Assembly: GCA_022559845.1 (NCBI GenBank)
Contig: CM040120.1
Span: 311,276,740-311,340,739, forward strand
Length of the DNA stretch: 64,000 bases
Source: Amorphophallus konjac
Taxonomy: Eukaryota > Streptophyta > Magnoliopsida > Alismatales > Araceae
Direction: 5' to 3'
A model generated the notes under the pieces. It had not been told where the DNA came from, searched no databases, and worked only from the letters and a program-made list of their open reading frames with translations. Of the stretch, positions 35,139-45,841 are shown piece by piece; position 1 is the stretch's first letter, and every line of letters starts with the position of its first letter. The translations under genes and the position numbers were made by a program.

Positions 35139-36060
35139 CTACTGTTGGAGGCCATCAAAAGAATTTGATAATTCAATGTCACATGAGGGCCTGCTATTGT
35201 TATCCATCGTGCCCTTTCCTTTCACCATCGGGACCCAGGTACTTGTAGAATTAGAGAGTTTATGTTGTTCAGAGACCATAGAATTTCGCGGGCCACCGTT
35301 GTTTTTCTTGGTAGCAAGTGATCTACAATTAGCCGCAAGATGGCCAACCTTGTTGCAAACCGTGCAGAAATTTGACAATCTAGGATAAAGAACATCTTGC
35401 CAGAAGCCTTCTTCCCTAAGGCCAATCCATAATCGATGTACTAAAGGCTTGAGAACATCAATCTCCACACACACTTTTGCAACCTGTGTGTAAGTAAGTT
35501 GTACAGTAGCAGGAGAAACTTGAAGAACCTCCCTAATATTACCAGCAATGGAACGGATAAAAGATTCTTGATACAAATTAATGGGAAGGCCTAGGAATTC
35601 AACCCAGACTGACAGAATCGATGGTTCTTCGGACGCCTTGAACAAAGGGGTCCATTTAAGAAATCTGAATAACTTACCCATAATATATAAGGACTCCCGC
35701 AATAAAACCTTAAGATAATCATCTTTAGTTTTGAATCGCAATAGAAGATGCACAAAGTCAATAGCACTAATGATGAAGATTTCCTGTAGCGCACAACACT
35801 TCACAATATGATCACGTATAACAGGATACGCGGGTCAACCATAAGCTATTTTCTCCACTATGACAAACTGTAAAGGAGTTAATGAAGCCGTGACTTCCTC
35901 CTTGGAGAAGAAACATGCAGGTTCACCTAAATCGGTAAAGACCTGTTCATGGATCAACATCTTGACTGATGGAAACTCCTGTGATGTCGCCAGGACCTAC
36001 ACGAAGGAACGTACGCATATCGATGGCTGGGGGGCGGGCCCCGATCCCCACGTCAGCCAT
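35139..36060 (-). pseudogene. LINE ORF1: RNA-binding protein with CCHC knuckle
   Basis: Probable start MADVGIGARPPAID at 36060. The first ~85 codons contain stops or frame changes. The long frame 35804-35139 contains a DUF4283-like region (FVHLLLRFKTKDDYLKVL, WVEFLGLPINLY) and a CCHC zinc knuckle, CTVCNKVGHLAANC, near residue 145. This arrangement is usual for plant L1 ORF1, which packages the LINE RNA. The C-terminal part is Ser/Asn-rich. Confidence 0.85.
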
Positions 36061-36137
36061 GGAAGGGCCTAGCAGAGCCGCCACCGCTCACAAAACCCTT
36101 ACACCCCCAAGTTTACCTGATTCCCAAAGGAAGTTCA

Positions 36138-36150
36138 ATTCACATTTAGC
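36138..36150 (+). repeat. LINE target site duplication, right copy
   Basis: ATTCACATTTAGC, identical to 30442-30454. Confidence 0.95.
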
Positions 36151-36249
36151 ATTGCCTTAATCATTAGTGCAATTATTTAGCTCTAAATAAAACATACTCT
36201 CCATAAAACACATGTAAGGAATTTGGGGACCAAATTAAGTGGGGGAGGG
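36151..36249 (+). other. 3' end of element D with polypurine tract
   Basis: ACTCTCCATAAAAC..GAATTTGGGG matches the 3' non-coding end of element C (25766-25827). Purine tract AAGTGGGGGAGGG is at 36237-36249. The pol gene present in C between these flanks is deleted. Confidence 0.85.
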
Positions 36250-36547
36250 TGTAATACCCTTAAATTTTTTAAGAATTATTTATGATTTTTCTAGAATTAA
36301 ATAAATTTTTAAGCATTTAATTAGGCTTAATAGGCCATTAAATGAATTTTGGGTTAAATAAATTAATATGAAAGCCCAATTAATAATCAAGTAACTAGCC
36401 TCACTTAAGGTAGGCCCATAAACCCAAATCCAAGTCTTTTAGGCCCAAGCCCAACTCTAGAAACGTCCTTAGGATAATTCTCCAATTTAATTGGATAATT
36501 GAGGGGATAAATAGGGGTGGAATTTGATTTTTATTCAAATTCTGGCG

Positions 36548-36611
36548 CCCTGGCTAGTAGCGGCCTATCGCAAGACCGCTACTTCATGGAGGCAGTCCAG
36601 GCATGACCGCT
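36548..36611 (+). repeat. dyads in U3 of LTR D (AGTAGCGGCC-type arms)
   Basis: AGTAGCGGCC (36556-36565), 8-nt spacer, GACCGCTACT (36574-36583), arms 9 of 10 paired. Then GGCAGTC (36591-36597), 7-nt spacer, GACCGCT (36605-36611). Without the later insertion they end about 176 bp upstream of the TATA box. Confidence 0.8.
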
Positions 36612-36750
36612 ATATCCTTCCGATTTCGTGAGTTGTAGAAGTATGGAAAACTTGGATCTTTAGCATCCTAATCGCCATGGATCAAAGCTATCTGGCATGG
36701 AAACCTAGTCTAGCACTCTTGGGGATCGATCCTACAGCAAATTAGGAGTC

Positions 36751-36755
36751 TAAGT
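36751..36755 (+). repeat. target site duplication of solo LTR, left
   Basis: TAAGT, repeated at 39106-39110. Confidence 0.9.
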
Positions 36756-39105
36756 TGTTATGTACCTTGCACATGTTTATGTTTTTGATGATAACTAAAC
36801 CTTATGTCTATTTGCATATGATTTTGATGATAATGTGCATTAATGATCATTGCCATGTTTCATATGTCTCGGAACTAGAAGATTTGCTACATGCCATATG
36901 AGATTGTAATTCTTGAGATGGTAATGAGCTTAAGGCTTTCATACAAACCATGGTGATATATGGCTTCACGATGTGTTCACTTGTTGTTCAAACACATGAC
37001 TATTTGATCATTGCCTATAGTTGAGGAGAATTGCGTTGTTAAATGGCTTTTCATGATTATAATTCATGCAATTCTTACATGGACCATGTTCAAGTATGGT
37101 TGAGATGTAAATAGATTTTTGAGGCTCATACATGTTGGTAAAATGCATCGGTTATGAAGTTGATTTTCATATGAGATTTTTGGGCTTGCTATGTGCTTAA
37201 TTCATTGATACAAAACTTGATGATCTTTCATGTATATTCTTCATTAATTTTGAAGGTCATAATGTGCTTAAGTTATTCATTTAACTTGAGTTGGTAATTG
37301 GCTTGAATGTTGAAATTGTGTTTCAAATGGATGATTTTCTTAATCTTGATATCCATGTGGACCTAATGATCTAACTTGCCTTTCTGCAAAGATAACAAGT
37401 TTTCGATCTCTCATATCATTCATGGTGGAATTTGCCTTCATAATGCTCATTCAAAGTGCATATGTGCATGGCTATATAAAGTTGATTTTTGATTGAGCAT
37501 GGCTTGACATCTTTCATTAAATCTATCTCATGTGAAGTTTGGTAGACTATTGGCTTAATGAAGCTCACATCTTGTTCTAAATGTATAGCTATAAGCTCTA
37601 AATGTGAGAGTGCATGATTTGTGTTTTAGAGGACTCTAATGCATATCACTCGTGTGTTTTCAATGGGCTTTGATGTCCATACTTCATGGTCATAACTTCA
37701 TTTACTTTGTTATGCAGATTTAGAAAGCATTGCCAATCCCATATGCAGAGGTCTCAAAATTCATGGTGAGAACTTGGCACTTTGCATGTGTGTATTTTTG
37801 GGAAAAATGGTAAGTTTCCATTTGAAGCTTTTAGTCTTGATAGAATGTGGTTGGTATATGTTTATACATTGTTTAATACCAAGGAATACTTGGTTCATTG
37901 TTTTTATCATCTAACCAATTCAATCTTTCTTTGGGTTTCAACTTAATGGACTGAACTATGCATAAATGGAATAGTAGCAGAGTTCGGTCGATCGAACTAG
38001 GCAGTTCGGTCGACCGAACTTCCTAGAGCTGACCAGTTTCAGCTCTGCAAAAGTTAGGTCGACCGACACAGTATTCCGGTCGATCGATTGCGGCGAAAAC
38101 TCAAAACCGAGGATCCGAAACCCATTTAAACTTGATCCATATCAACCATACTTTTACCCATTTGCCCCTAGGGTTATTATACACATGTTGGGGCATGTTC
38201 TAAAGGGTTTTGACAAGGGTTTTATGATCTTTACATGCATCTCTTGTGGCCCTATATATGAGTTACGAATTTGGAGAGAAATAGGGCTAATGAGCTTATC
38301 TTTCTATCTTGCAGGAGAAGAAGGCCATGGAGAAGAAAAGAAGAGCTTGGGAGAAGGTTTTGATTTGCATCCATGCTTCTTTGAAGCTCGAGGCAGAAGG
38401 AAAAGAAGAGTGGAATGAGGAGACGATCCAGAGGTTGCTAAAATCGAGTCAATCTGTCATTCCTCCAACTTATGCTTCGAAGAATATGTTCAACCGGCTA
38501 TTGGAGATCAAGGGGGAAAACTTCTACATCTTTTCTATGTTATTTGTGATGTGTTTCATGTTCTATATCTTGGGTTAAGCATATTTTGAATATTTGTGTT
38601 TATTTTCTGAACTAGATATTCATGTGTGTGGACCGTTTGTGTACGGTTGTGTGCTTATTATACTGCGGTTGTTGCAGCTTGTATGTGTGTGTGTGTTGAT
38701 CCGCTGTCGGATCGTGTAGGAGACTCCATCTCCGTGTGTGTGTGTGTTGGGGCATGTCCCTGTGTTTGTTTGGAGCGTCACCTCCGTGTTGGGGATTTAT
38801 CCCCGAGTGAAGCCTTACCAATTTGGTAAGGGGTGGACGTAGGGAGCCTATCGTGGTCCCGAACCACCTTAAAAATCGCTGTGCAATGTGATTTGGTTTG
38901 TGTGTTTGTGTGATTTGCATGTTATATCCGTGTGTGTGATCGTGTGAGATCGGAGAGATTGAGAGAATTTAGTTACCTTGTTTAGTTAATTCTTCAATCT
39001 CATTAAAAGTTGTCAATTCCGCTGCGTAGTGTTTTAATTTTCCATCCAGTGTGGGGGACAATTCAACCACCTTTCTTGTCTGCTCGCCTACCCCGGGGAG
39101 AAACA
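36756..39105 (+). mobile_element. solo LTR, probably Ty1/copia (SIRE-like)
   Basis: A 2350-bp block from TGTTATGTACC to GGGGAGAAACA, flanked by TAAGT on both sides and sitting in a sequence that is continuous in the LTR of element C. Ends TGTT/AACA are short inverted repeats. The sequence near the end (GGGGGACAATTCAACCACC) resembles SIRE-type copia LTRs; this family call is tentative. TATA-like TATATAT is at 38253, and a GT-rich stretch lies at 38622-38760. Confidence 0.85.
37981..38095 (+). repeat. palindromic dyads in the solo LTR (GTTCGGTCGACCGAAC)
   Basis: AGTTCGGTCGATCGAACT (37981-37998) and the perfect 18-bp palindrome AGTTCGGTCGACCGAACT (38003-38020), then GGTCGACCGA and CCGGTCGATCGA near 38058-38090. 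They end about 158 bp upstream of TATATAT. Confidence 0.85.
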
Positions 39106-39110
39106 TAAGT
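39106..39110 (+). repeat. target site duplication of solo LTR, right
   Basis: TAAGT, identical to 36751-36755. Confidence 0.9.
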
Positions 39111-39141
39111 TGATCTAATCCCCCAAACCCTAGGCAAACCC

Positions 39142-39150
39142 TATAAATAG
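39142..39150 (+). promoter_or_regulatory. TATA box of LTR D
   Basis: TATAAATAG in the same context as element C (26346). Confidence 0.75.
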
Positions 39151-40375
39151 GTCCCAAGTTTGACCTGCGTCAACCCTAGTTTTGGAGCGCGTGGATCAAA
39201 GGTAAGGAGACGTTATCTCAGGTTTGTCCTTTAAAGGATTTTATTCTCCTTAGTTTTGTCAAACATCCCTCTAAATCTCATGCTAGGAGGTGAAACCGTT
39301 GGAGAGTTAGCAGCTCTGCAAGTCGTTGGTTCTCTACAGACTGCACAGGAACAAGTGTGTCCGTCAGAGAAAGACCTAAGGATTAGAAGACCTGGCAGAG
39401 GTAATTGATGTTGAGTCTTTAGAATAAATTGATCTCTTTTATATCTTATCATCACCCTCCAAACTTCACGAATTTAGGATGAGAGGATAAGGAGATAGAG
39501 CGTCTGGAAGTTGGGGTTTCCACGCAGGACGTGCAGGAACTAGGACCTCCTTCCAGTCACAAATTCGAAGTATAGGGAGCAAACCAAAGGTAGGTTATCT
39601 CATGAATGGCTCAAATATCAAGTTAGGAGTAAAACCCCCTTGATTCCATGAGGTTTCATGCTTTCTACGCATCATATTACATGTTTTACCATGATTGCGC
39701 ATGTAGGTTATTTCTACATGCATGATTCCTACCCTTAATAAGAAAAGATGCTAACATTGGCTTAATCCATGCACACCCATGCATTCCTATGATTTAACTT
39801 TGTTATGGCATGTCTTATATCCCTGCCCAGTACGTTTATCATGCTTAATTTGCCCTAGATTAGCCCTATACTTCAGTTTCTGGTTCTATCTACAACAGAC
39901 AAGGAAACGATCTTATAGAGACCGCTAGCATCATATAGAGGCCCCTGGATAGATCGCTACTTAATATTTATAGCCCTATTTAGACTACCTTATGTTTTTT
40001 GTGACCTGCACTCTGTTAACTCCAAACATTGTGCACATTGGCCCTATTAAATACATGATAAGCCTAGGTAATTAGGTCTTATTCCTGGTTATGATTTCAT
40101 ATTCGTGTTATTGGTTATATTGTGAATCCGTTGTGGTAGATTTTATGTCCTTCATGATTCATAAACTTATTTTAATCCTATGTTAATTTCATGCCAAAAC
40201 CATATAGTTTGTATTAAACTAAATTTCCACATGGATTATGAGACTTGTTTTATGCATGTTTGATCGCTATTTTTACATGATTCACTCTTATCTTAAGTAT
40301 TTCTTAAGTACATAGCACGTATCCCGGTACGATGCTATTAGTTACACTTTCACTTATAGGCACACTTTCTTAGAC

Positions 40376-40512
40376 TTGTGATCCTCTCCTTTGCATGTTC
40401 CTTCCACCAGACTAGGTGATCTTGTTTCAAGACCTCCGTAAGTCTCTGCGAGCTTGGGATTCCCACTATGACACCGAGCTGGTTGTACCCTAAAAGCCCA
40501 ATGGATTAGAAA
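40376..40512 (+). repeat. conserved module, LTR D
   Basis: GTGATCCTCTCC, CAGACTAGGTGATCTTG, CCTCCGTAAGTCTCTGCGAG and CCGAGCTGGTTGTACCC in order. Confidence 0.88.
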
Positions 40513-40551
40513 GCACCTATCTTACCGGCATTTTTATGTACCCTGGATAGA

Positions 40552-40735
40552 TAGCGGCCCTCAGGAGACCGCCACCTTCTTGTAGCGGCCTGACCATGAC
40601 CGCCACTTTCTAGAGTTCCACTGCGTCGACCATTTTCACTCTCTGGCGTCGACTCTGTCTAAGTAGCGGTCCTGACGGAACCGCCACTTCATAGTAGACC
40701 GTCTATTTAAGAAACATCCCAGGCATGACCATTTT
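40552..40735 (+). repeat. dyad cluster, LTR D (TAGCGGYC arms)
   Basis: TAGCGGCC (40552-40559), CTCAGGA, GACCGCCA (40567-40574). TAGCGGCC (40583-40590), TGACCAT, GACCGCCA (40598-40605). Then AGTAGCGGTC-7 nt-AACCGCCACT near 40672-40698. All spacers are 7 nt. Confidence 0.88.
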
Positions 40736-41862
40736 CTATCTCAAGTGTGCTTAACTCGGGGTGTGACCCAAGGGTTGATTTTCCTATGTTCCTAGATGGT
40801 CTATGGAGTATCTGGAACCCAACACTTTGTTCAAAAAGCTTTCTAATGAGTTATGAAAGTTAATGAATGTACCGTTATGCTGCCGGATTCCTCCCGTGGC
40901 ATGACCTTGTTCTTATTTCAACCTTGGAACTCTCGTATTCATAATTGGTGCATTCTTACCTTGATGTTGTTATCATGAACTATAGTTTGAACTTGTTATT
41001 ATCGGCCTACATTATTTATATTTCTCGTGGAAGTAGCTTGATTTATAACGTGAAGATGCAGATCATGCACTGATTGTATCTAAGGGCCCGACACTAGCCC
41101 CTTGGCTGATTGCCAGAAACATACTATAAATCATGGGATATCATGAACACTGGCGTCGCATTGCGCAGGGAGTACTTTTTTTATAAACGGGTGAAATCAA
41201 CGAGGCTATCTCATGATTGACTTTCTAGTGCATAGCCTTTATGGTTATGGAAAGTATATTCTCGTTACATGCAAGCACATTCTCGTTAATGAAAGGACAC
41301 ATTATATTCTTTCTAGATCATTCTCTCATTCTACATGAACTCTCTTATATCTATGGACAATTGCGTTGTTACTTTGGTTTCATCAGTATGATTTATCGCA
41401 TTTCTTTTATCTTACCTTCTAGAGCTAAAATGCTAATTACTTAAATATTGCCTTCATGTTGATACGAAGATACCTACTGGGCAAGTGTGCTCATTCCCTA
41501 CTTTTCTAATCTTTTCAAGACATTTTAGTGATACAGATTCGGATTCGGATTATTCGAATGACGGATCCGAGGGTGAGAGCGAATGAAGATCGAGAGAAAG
41601 CCCTAGATAGTTCAAGAGTCATGAGTCAACTATGTAATTTTCTTTTTATTGAGTCTAGCTAGTCATAGGAGTCAAAGTCATGTGGTCCAGTAAACTTTGA
41701 TCATTATTAGTAATAAAGTCAGATTTTTGAGTCTATATCCTTCTGCAGTCCTCTTTATGTGGTTGTTATCACGCTTTAATTATATTGTTAACTTGAGACG
41801 TATTGCCGACTGTTCACGCTCCCTGAGTTGCTTCCACTGTACACATAGTTCGAGGTGTGACA

Positions 41863-43522
41863 TGGCGAAGCTTCCTCCTCATTTGATTTGAATAATCTCA
41901 TCAATGTCTTGTCCTAATTGGATGAAACTCAACGCTAAGCGGTCCAAGCCGCTCTATAGGGGAAAGTTGTCCCCTCTTTTTCCTCCAATCCCCCTTAGGC
42001 CACAGGTGGCCTTGAAACTAACACTTCTAATGACTAGGCGGTCTTGCAAAAGATTCCATCCCGTCATCCTTCATGTCCACAAACTTCGATTATTCTTTCT
42101 GCGCCGTGCAATCGATAAGTCATTCCGTTGTCAGGTCACAACACCCACCACCTCCCCAATTTTTGAGAAGGCCAATTCAACACCAATTCCATGCCAATCT
42201 GGCCCCGGTCGAGTTTGTCACCAATACCCTCCCAAAAGATTACTAGTATAGAGGAGGAACTCAAAAGGGTCTCCGTCCCCAAGGACACTCCGGAAGTCAC
42301 TCTTCCTACCTTGCCGATCTTTCACTTGCTTCCGTCAGAGATGCCCAATTTTCGATGTTATAATGAAACGGGTAACCTGTTTATTCATTTGAAAGATTTT
42401 ACGTATGAGACATCATTTTGGCAAAACGATAAAGTGTCTCTTGCTTATCTGTTTAGAAGGTCTCTCGATGGCCCGACTCTTGAATGGTTTTATTCTTTAG
42501 AGCCGACCGAGGCTAGTGACTTTGATGTTGTCCTAAGAAAATTTTTGCAAAAATATAGAGACCTTGTCGGTCCTTCCCTGTCTGTTACTGATTTGGTTGC
42601 CGAGAAAATGAAGCTCGAGGAGGACTTCGTACAATTTGCCTACCGATGGAGGGCCATGGCCGAAAAGTTGAGACACACTCTTTTGGAACCAGAGCAAGTG
42701 AAGATGATAGTATCAAATGCCACTCCATAGTTCCGTCACATATTGGCTATAAATAAACTCAATACAATGGAGGAACTTTATGAACGGGCACGATACATTC
42801 AAACTCAGATGAAAGATTCACCCATCATGGGCATGTTTGAACAGAAGCCAAGAATGGTGAGGAAGAGCAACAATGTGAATAACAATGGTGGAACGACCGA
42901 GGGTATGGTCACTAATGAGCAAGTGGGCATGGTTGGCAATCCCACATCTTTTTGCAACCCTTCCAACCTAAGACCCCGACAACAACCACAACAACAACCC
43001 TCATTCCTTAACCAAGTTCCCCACCAGGCAAATAATCCTCCACAACCATTCCGGCGCCCTCCATCGAATCAGCCCGTCCAACAAAAACCCCAAGTTCCCC
43101 AACAATACCACCAAGTGCCACCTCCCGCCAACTATGGCCCCCAGTAGCTAAGAAGGCCACTAGGCCCCAAAAGAGCCCAATATCCTTCATTACCCGAGAG
43201 CCTTCCCGATATTTTTAACGCACTAATGGCCGCCAACAAACTCACATTGTCAAAAGAAAGGCCGGCCTGGCCTCAAAATGTGGATACCTCTCAGTATTGT
43301 GTATTCCACCGGCATCCCGGGCACAACATAGATCATTGCTTTCACTTAAAATATTATATTTATGATATGAATGATCAGGGCGGTATTGATTGAGATGAGA
43401 TGATACATTTCATTGCTACTCTAAAAGCACGAAGACCTCCTCGGCACTAGTAGGCTCAGCAGTCACCTCAACAGGTTCAACAACCCCCATAGCAACTACA
43501 AGCCCCCGCGCCACAACCGGAC
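41863..43522 (+). pseudogene. gag: Tat/Ogre-type gag (probably element F)
   Basis: Begins directly after LTR D. The N-terminal motif NNLINVLSxLDETQRxAVQAAL (about 41890-41955, two Gln codons now stops) matches element A gag. The gag core at 42191-42730 has MPNFRCYNETGNLFIHLKDF, GPTLEWFYSLEPTEASDFD, FLQKYRDLVGPSLSVTDLV and EEDFVQFAYRWRAMAEKL. A stop at 42728 falls at a Gln codon, and the frame continues to 43147 (Gln/Pro-rich). A knuckle of the CxxH type (YCVFHRHPGHNIDHC) is at 43295-43340. Nearly all of it is one frame broken only by stops. Confidence 0.85.
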
Positions 43523-44380
43523 ATGGGGATTGTCCATAATCCACTACCGGAGCACCCGGCACCTGATCAACAACTCAACCCTATCACCTCCTTCCATGAA
43601 GTGGAGAGGGGACAAGGGTGGCATGAAGAAAATGCCTCCGTCGGGGCTATAAACCAAAACTCAAACCAACCTCTCCCTTTATTGAGAATAGCCTCCCGAC
43701 CTTCACCCTTTCCTCAACCTTCACGTCCCCTCTTACGCCCCACCAACCAAATTCCCTCCATCTCCATCAACCCTCTGTCATCTAGGCCACTTCTTATTCG
43801 CCTTCCACCTTCTCCCACACCACCACAAACCCATCCTACTTCTACAAACCACTTGCCAGCCAGGCCGCTCCTTATTCGTCCTTCCCCTACACCCCCTTTT
43901 CCTTCTACTTTCACCAACCCTTTGCCTTCTAGGCCACTTTTACTTCAACCATCCCCAACACCTCCCGCACCTTTAGTTTCAATTTCCACCAGCCCGTTTC
44001 CCCAAAGGCCTCTCCTTGTTCGCACCTTACCCACTCCTCCCTCGCCATTACCGAACACCCAAGAACCAACCAACCCTCCTCTCAATAGACCTCCACTACC
44101 ATCAACACTAACCCCGAACCGGCAAAGCCCCTCATACGGGCACCCCCTCCGGTTGCTTCCCCTCAAACACCTATCAACCCCGACATTCCCTCTTCCTCCA
44201 CCAACCCTCCACCTACTACCAACCCGACGGAGGTGCAAAGTTCTCAAACAATGGTGCTTCACAGTGGACGGATATTCCACTGTGTGTTTCCGCAACCACA
44301 GGAGCAAGAGCCTACACATGGGCAGGAAGAGCAAGGATAAGAACAAGAATCCATACCGGGCACCCAATATGATTTGTTGA
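43523..44380 (+). pseudogene. Pro-rich repetitive linker between gag and protease
   Basis: Same frame as the gag. Residues ~55-185 contain four or five imperfect copies of a ~24-residue unit with a conserved core RPLLIRLPPSPTPP, RPLLIRPSPTPP, RPLLLQPSPTPP or RPLLVRTLPTPP, separated by Ser/Thr/Asn-rich spacers. Element A has a Pro-rich region at the same place. No known fold; likely a flexible spacer in the polyprotein. Confidence 0.7.
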
Positions 44381-44876
44381 AACATCTAGACAAAACCCCA
44401 GCAAAGATTTCTATTCTGGAACTCATAAAGAGATCCACAACTCACCAAGAGGCCTTAATGCAATATTTACAAAAGGTGATGGTCAATGAAGACATTCCGG
44501 TTGAGCAGATTACCTCAGTTTTGACTCCGACAAGTGATAAGCAGGCTATTATATTTTTATGAGCATGAATTGGCACCAAAGTCGGCCAGGAAGTATGCTT
44601 TATGTATCACCGTCAATATTAATAACGTGGCCATCACCCAATGTTTGGTAGACACTGGTGCATCCATCAACGTGTTGCCACCAAGCACCTTGAAAATGTG
44701 TGGCATACTGGAAAGTGAAATTCGGCCCTCTACCATCACAGTAATTGCTTATTACAATACCAAGAAGCCGCCTTTGGGTGTGATTACTTTGAAAGTAGGG
44801 CTGGGTCCAATCTCTGTCACTGCCGATTTTCATGTTTTAGACATGGACCCCACTTTCAATGAGATTATGGGCTGAC
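44374..44876 (+). pseudogene. pol: Ogre-type retroviral aspartic protease
   Basis: A frame switch at about 44370 gives LLKHLDKTPAKISILELI and RSTTHQEALMQYL, a helix pair that precedes the protease in Tat/Ogre elements. From 44534 the frame returns, with YALCITVNINNVAITQCLVD, then DTGASINVLP (catalytic Asp at 44651) and FHVLDMDPTFNEIMG before a stop at 44874. The order and spacing match Ogre proteases. The protease would cut the element polyprotein during particle maturation. Confidence 0.87.
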
Positions 44877-45337
44877 CTTATATTCAAGCACTCGATGCCA
44901 TCCCTTCAACGAATCATCAATGTTTGAAGTTCCCTCACAAGGGGTGGGTCGTCAAAGTGACTAGTGTGTCCATTCTACCATCTGTGGATATTCATTCGGC
45001 CACGTCACTGCCTTCCATTTGGCCATCCAACAGGCCTTTATTGTCAGTACTGGACCTCGCCAACCCTCGGCATGATTTGCTAAGGCCACAAGCTTCAGCT
45101 TCTGCATCGACACCGGCACCACCCCTACCTCAAAAGGGGAAGAAGAAAAAGCAAATGATGAATACACCTGGTTGGAATATCATGAAGAGAATGGGGTACA
45201 AAAATGGCAAGGGCTTAGGTGCAAAGCTCCAAGGCAGATTAAAGCTCGTTCAAGATTAGAAGCTCATTCCCCGATGCGGCCTTGGATATAAAGGGTTGGG
45301 TAAAGTCAAAACAAAGTTGAGGAAGAACCATGAGCAA
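44877..45337 (+). pseudogene. G-patch region downstream of the Tat protease
   Basis: After the stop the same frame continues with AIPSTNHQCLKFPHKGW and VKVTS, a Pro/Ala/Ser linker and basic KGKKKKQM. Then a G-patch: GWNIMKRMGYKNGKGLG (about 45170-45220) and PRCGLGYKGLGK after one more stop. G-patches are RNA-binding glycine motifs and also occur next to the protease in some retroviruses and Ogre elements. No reverse transcriptase follows; a copia LTR tip starts at 45338. Confidence 0.75.
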
Positions 45338-45420
45338 TGTTGTGCCCTGTGGTTTTGATGATGTCAAACACACTATGAATCATATTATGATCATGGGTTT
45401 GATATTATGATTTTGATGTG
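45338..45420 (+). mobile_element. copia LTR tip (83 bp), left copy
   Basis: TGTTGTGCCCTGTGGTTTTG to GATTTTGATGTG. Nearly identical to 45582-45664, with two substitutions visible. Confidence 0.75.
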
Positions 45421-45581
45421 AAAAGGGGAGAGTGTTAGCATCTCATGCATCATGTTCTTGATTAGTTTGATTATATATTGCTCATAGTGTTGCCATGATA
45501 AGTGTGTTGTTTAACCTGATGAATTCATAATGTATTGATCATAATGACTCATAGTGTTACCATCATCAAAAAGGGGGAGAT
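45421..45581 (+). other. 3' internal remnant of a SIRE-like copia element with polypurine tract
   Basis: 161 bp between two copies of the LTR tip. It ends ATCATCAAAAAGGGGGAGAT, the typical polypurine tract of SIRE/Maximus copia elements. Confidence 0.7.
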
Positions 45582-45841
45582 TGTTGTGCCATGTGGTTTT
45601 GAAGATGTCAAACACACTATGAATCATATTATGATCATGGGTTTGATATTATGATTTTGATGTGTGCTGGCAAATATTCATGTGCTTGCTAATGTTTGAA
45701 CATCTGAGCCATATGTGCTTGAAGAATGGCTAAGGTTGCTTGAAGAATAGGCTAGTCCAAAGTTGACTTCTCCAATGGCTCAGGTCAACTTCTCAAATGA
45801 ACTCCAACTAGAGTTAAGCAGCAGCAGCCAAGCATGGCAGT
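45582..45841 (+). mobile_element. SIRE-like copia 3' LTR fragment, plus strand
   Basis: Starts TGTTGTGCCATGTGG right after AAAAAGGGGGAGAT. Only 260 bp remain before another copia LTR begins in the opposite orientation at 45842. Confidence 0.75.

Larger units (their letters stand above)
30455..36137 (-). mobile_element. L1-type LINE, essentially full length, minus strand
   Basis: A 5683-bp non-LTR retrotransposon bounded by a perfect 13-bp target duplication. Its 3' end is an A11 tail, read as T11 on the plus strand at 30455-30465. ORF1 carries a DUF4283-like region and a CCHC knuckle. ORF2 carries endonuclease, reverse transcriptase, an RVT-type zinc region and RNase H. The first ORF1 ATG (36060) lies 77 bp from the 5' end, as expected for a full-length plant L1. 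It is inactive because of stops and frameshifts. Confidence 0.93.
36250..41862 (+). mobile_element. 3' LTR of Tekay element D, split by a solo LTR
   Basis: From TGTAATACCC to GAGGTGTGACA. Without the 2355-bp insertion (36756-39110) the LTR is 3258 bp, close to element C (3197 bp). It keeps a TATA box at 39142, the conserved module at 40376-40512 and dyads at 36556, 40552 and 40583. The 128-bp tip matches the D 5' LTR remnant. Confidence 0.88.

Noticed and set aside
38622..38760. Coding potential in a GT-rich stretch
   Set aside because: It is a degenerate GTGTGT microsatellite inside the solo LTR.
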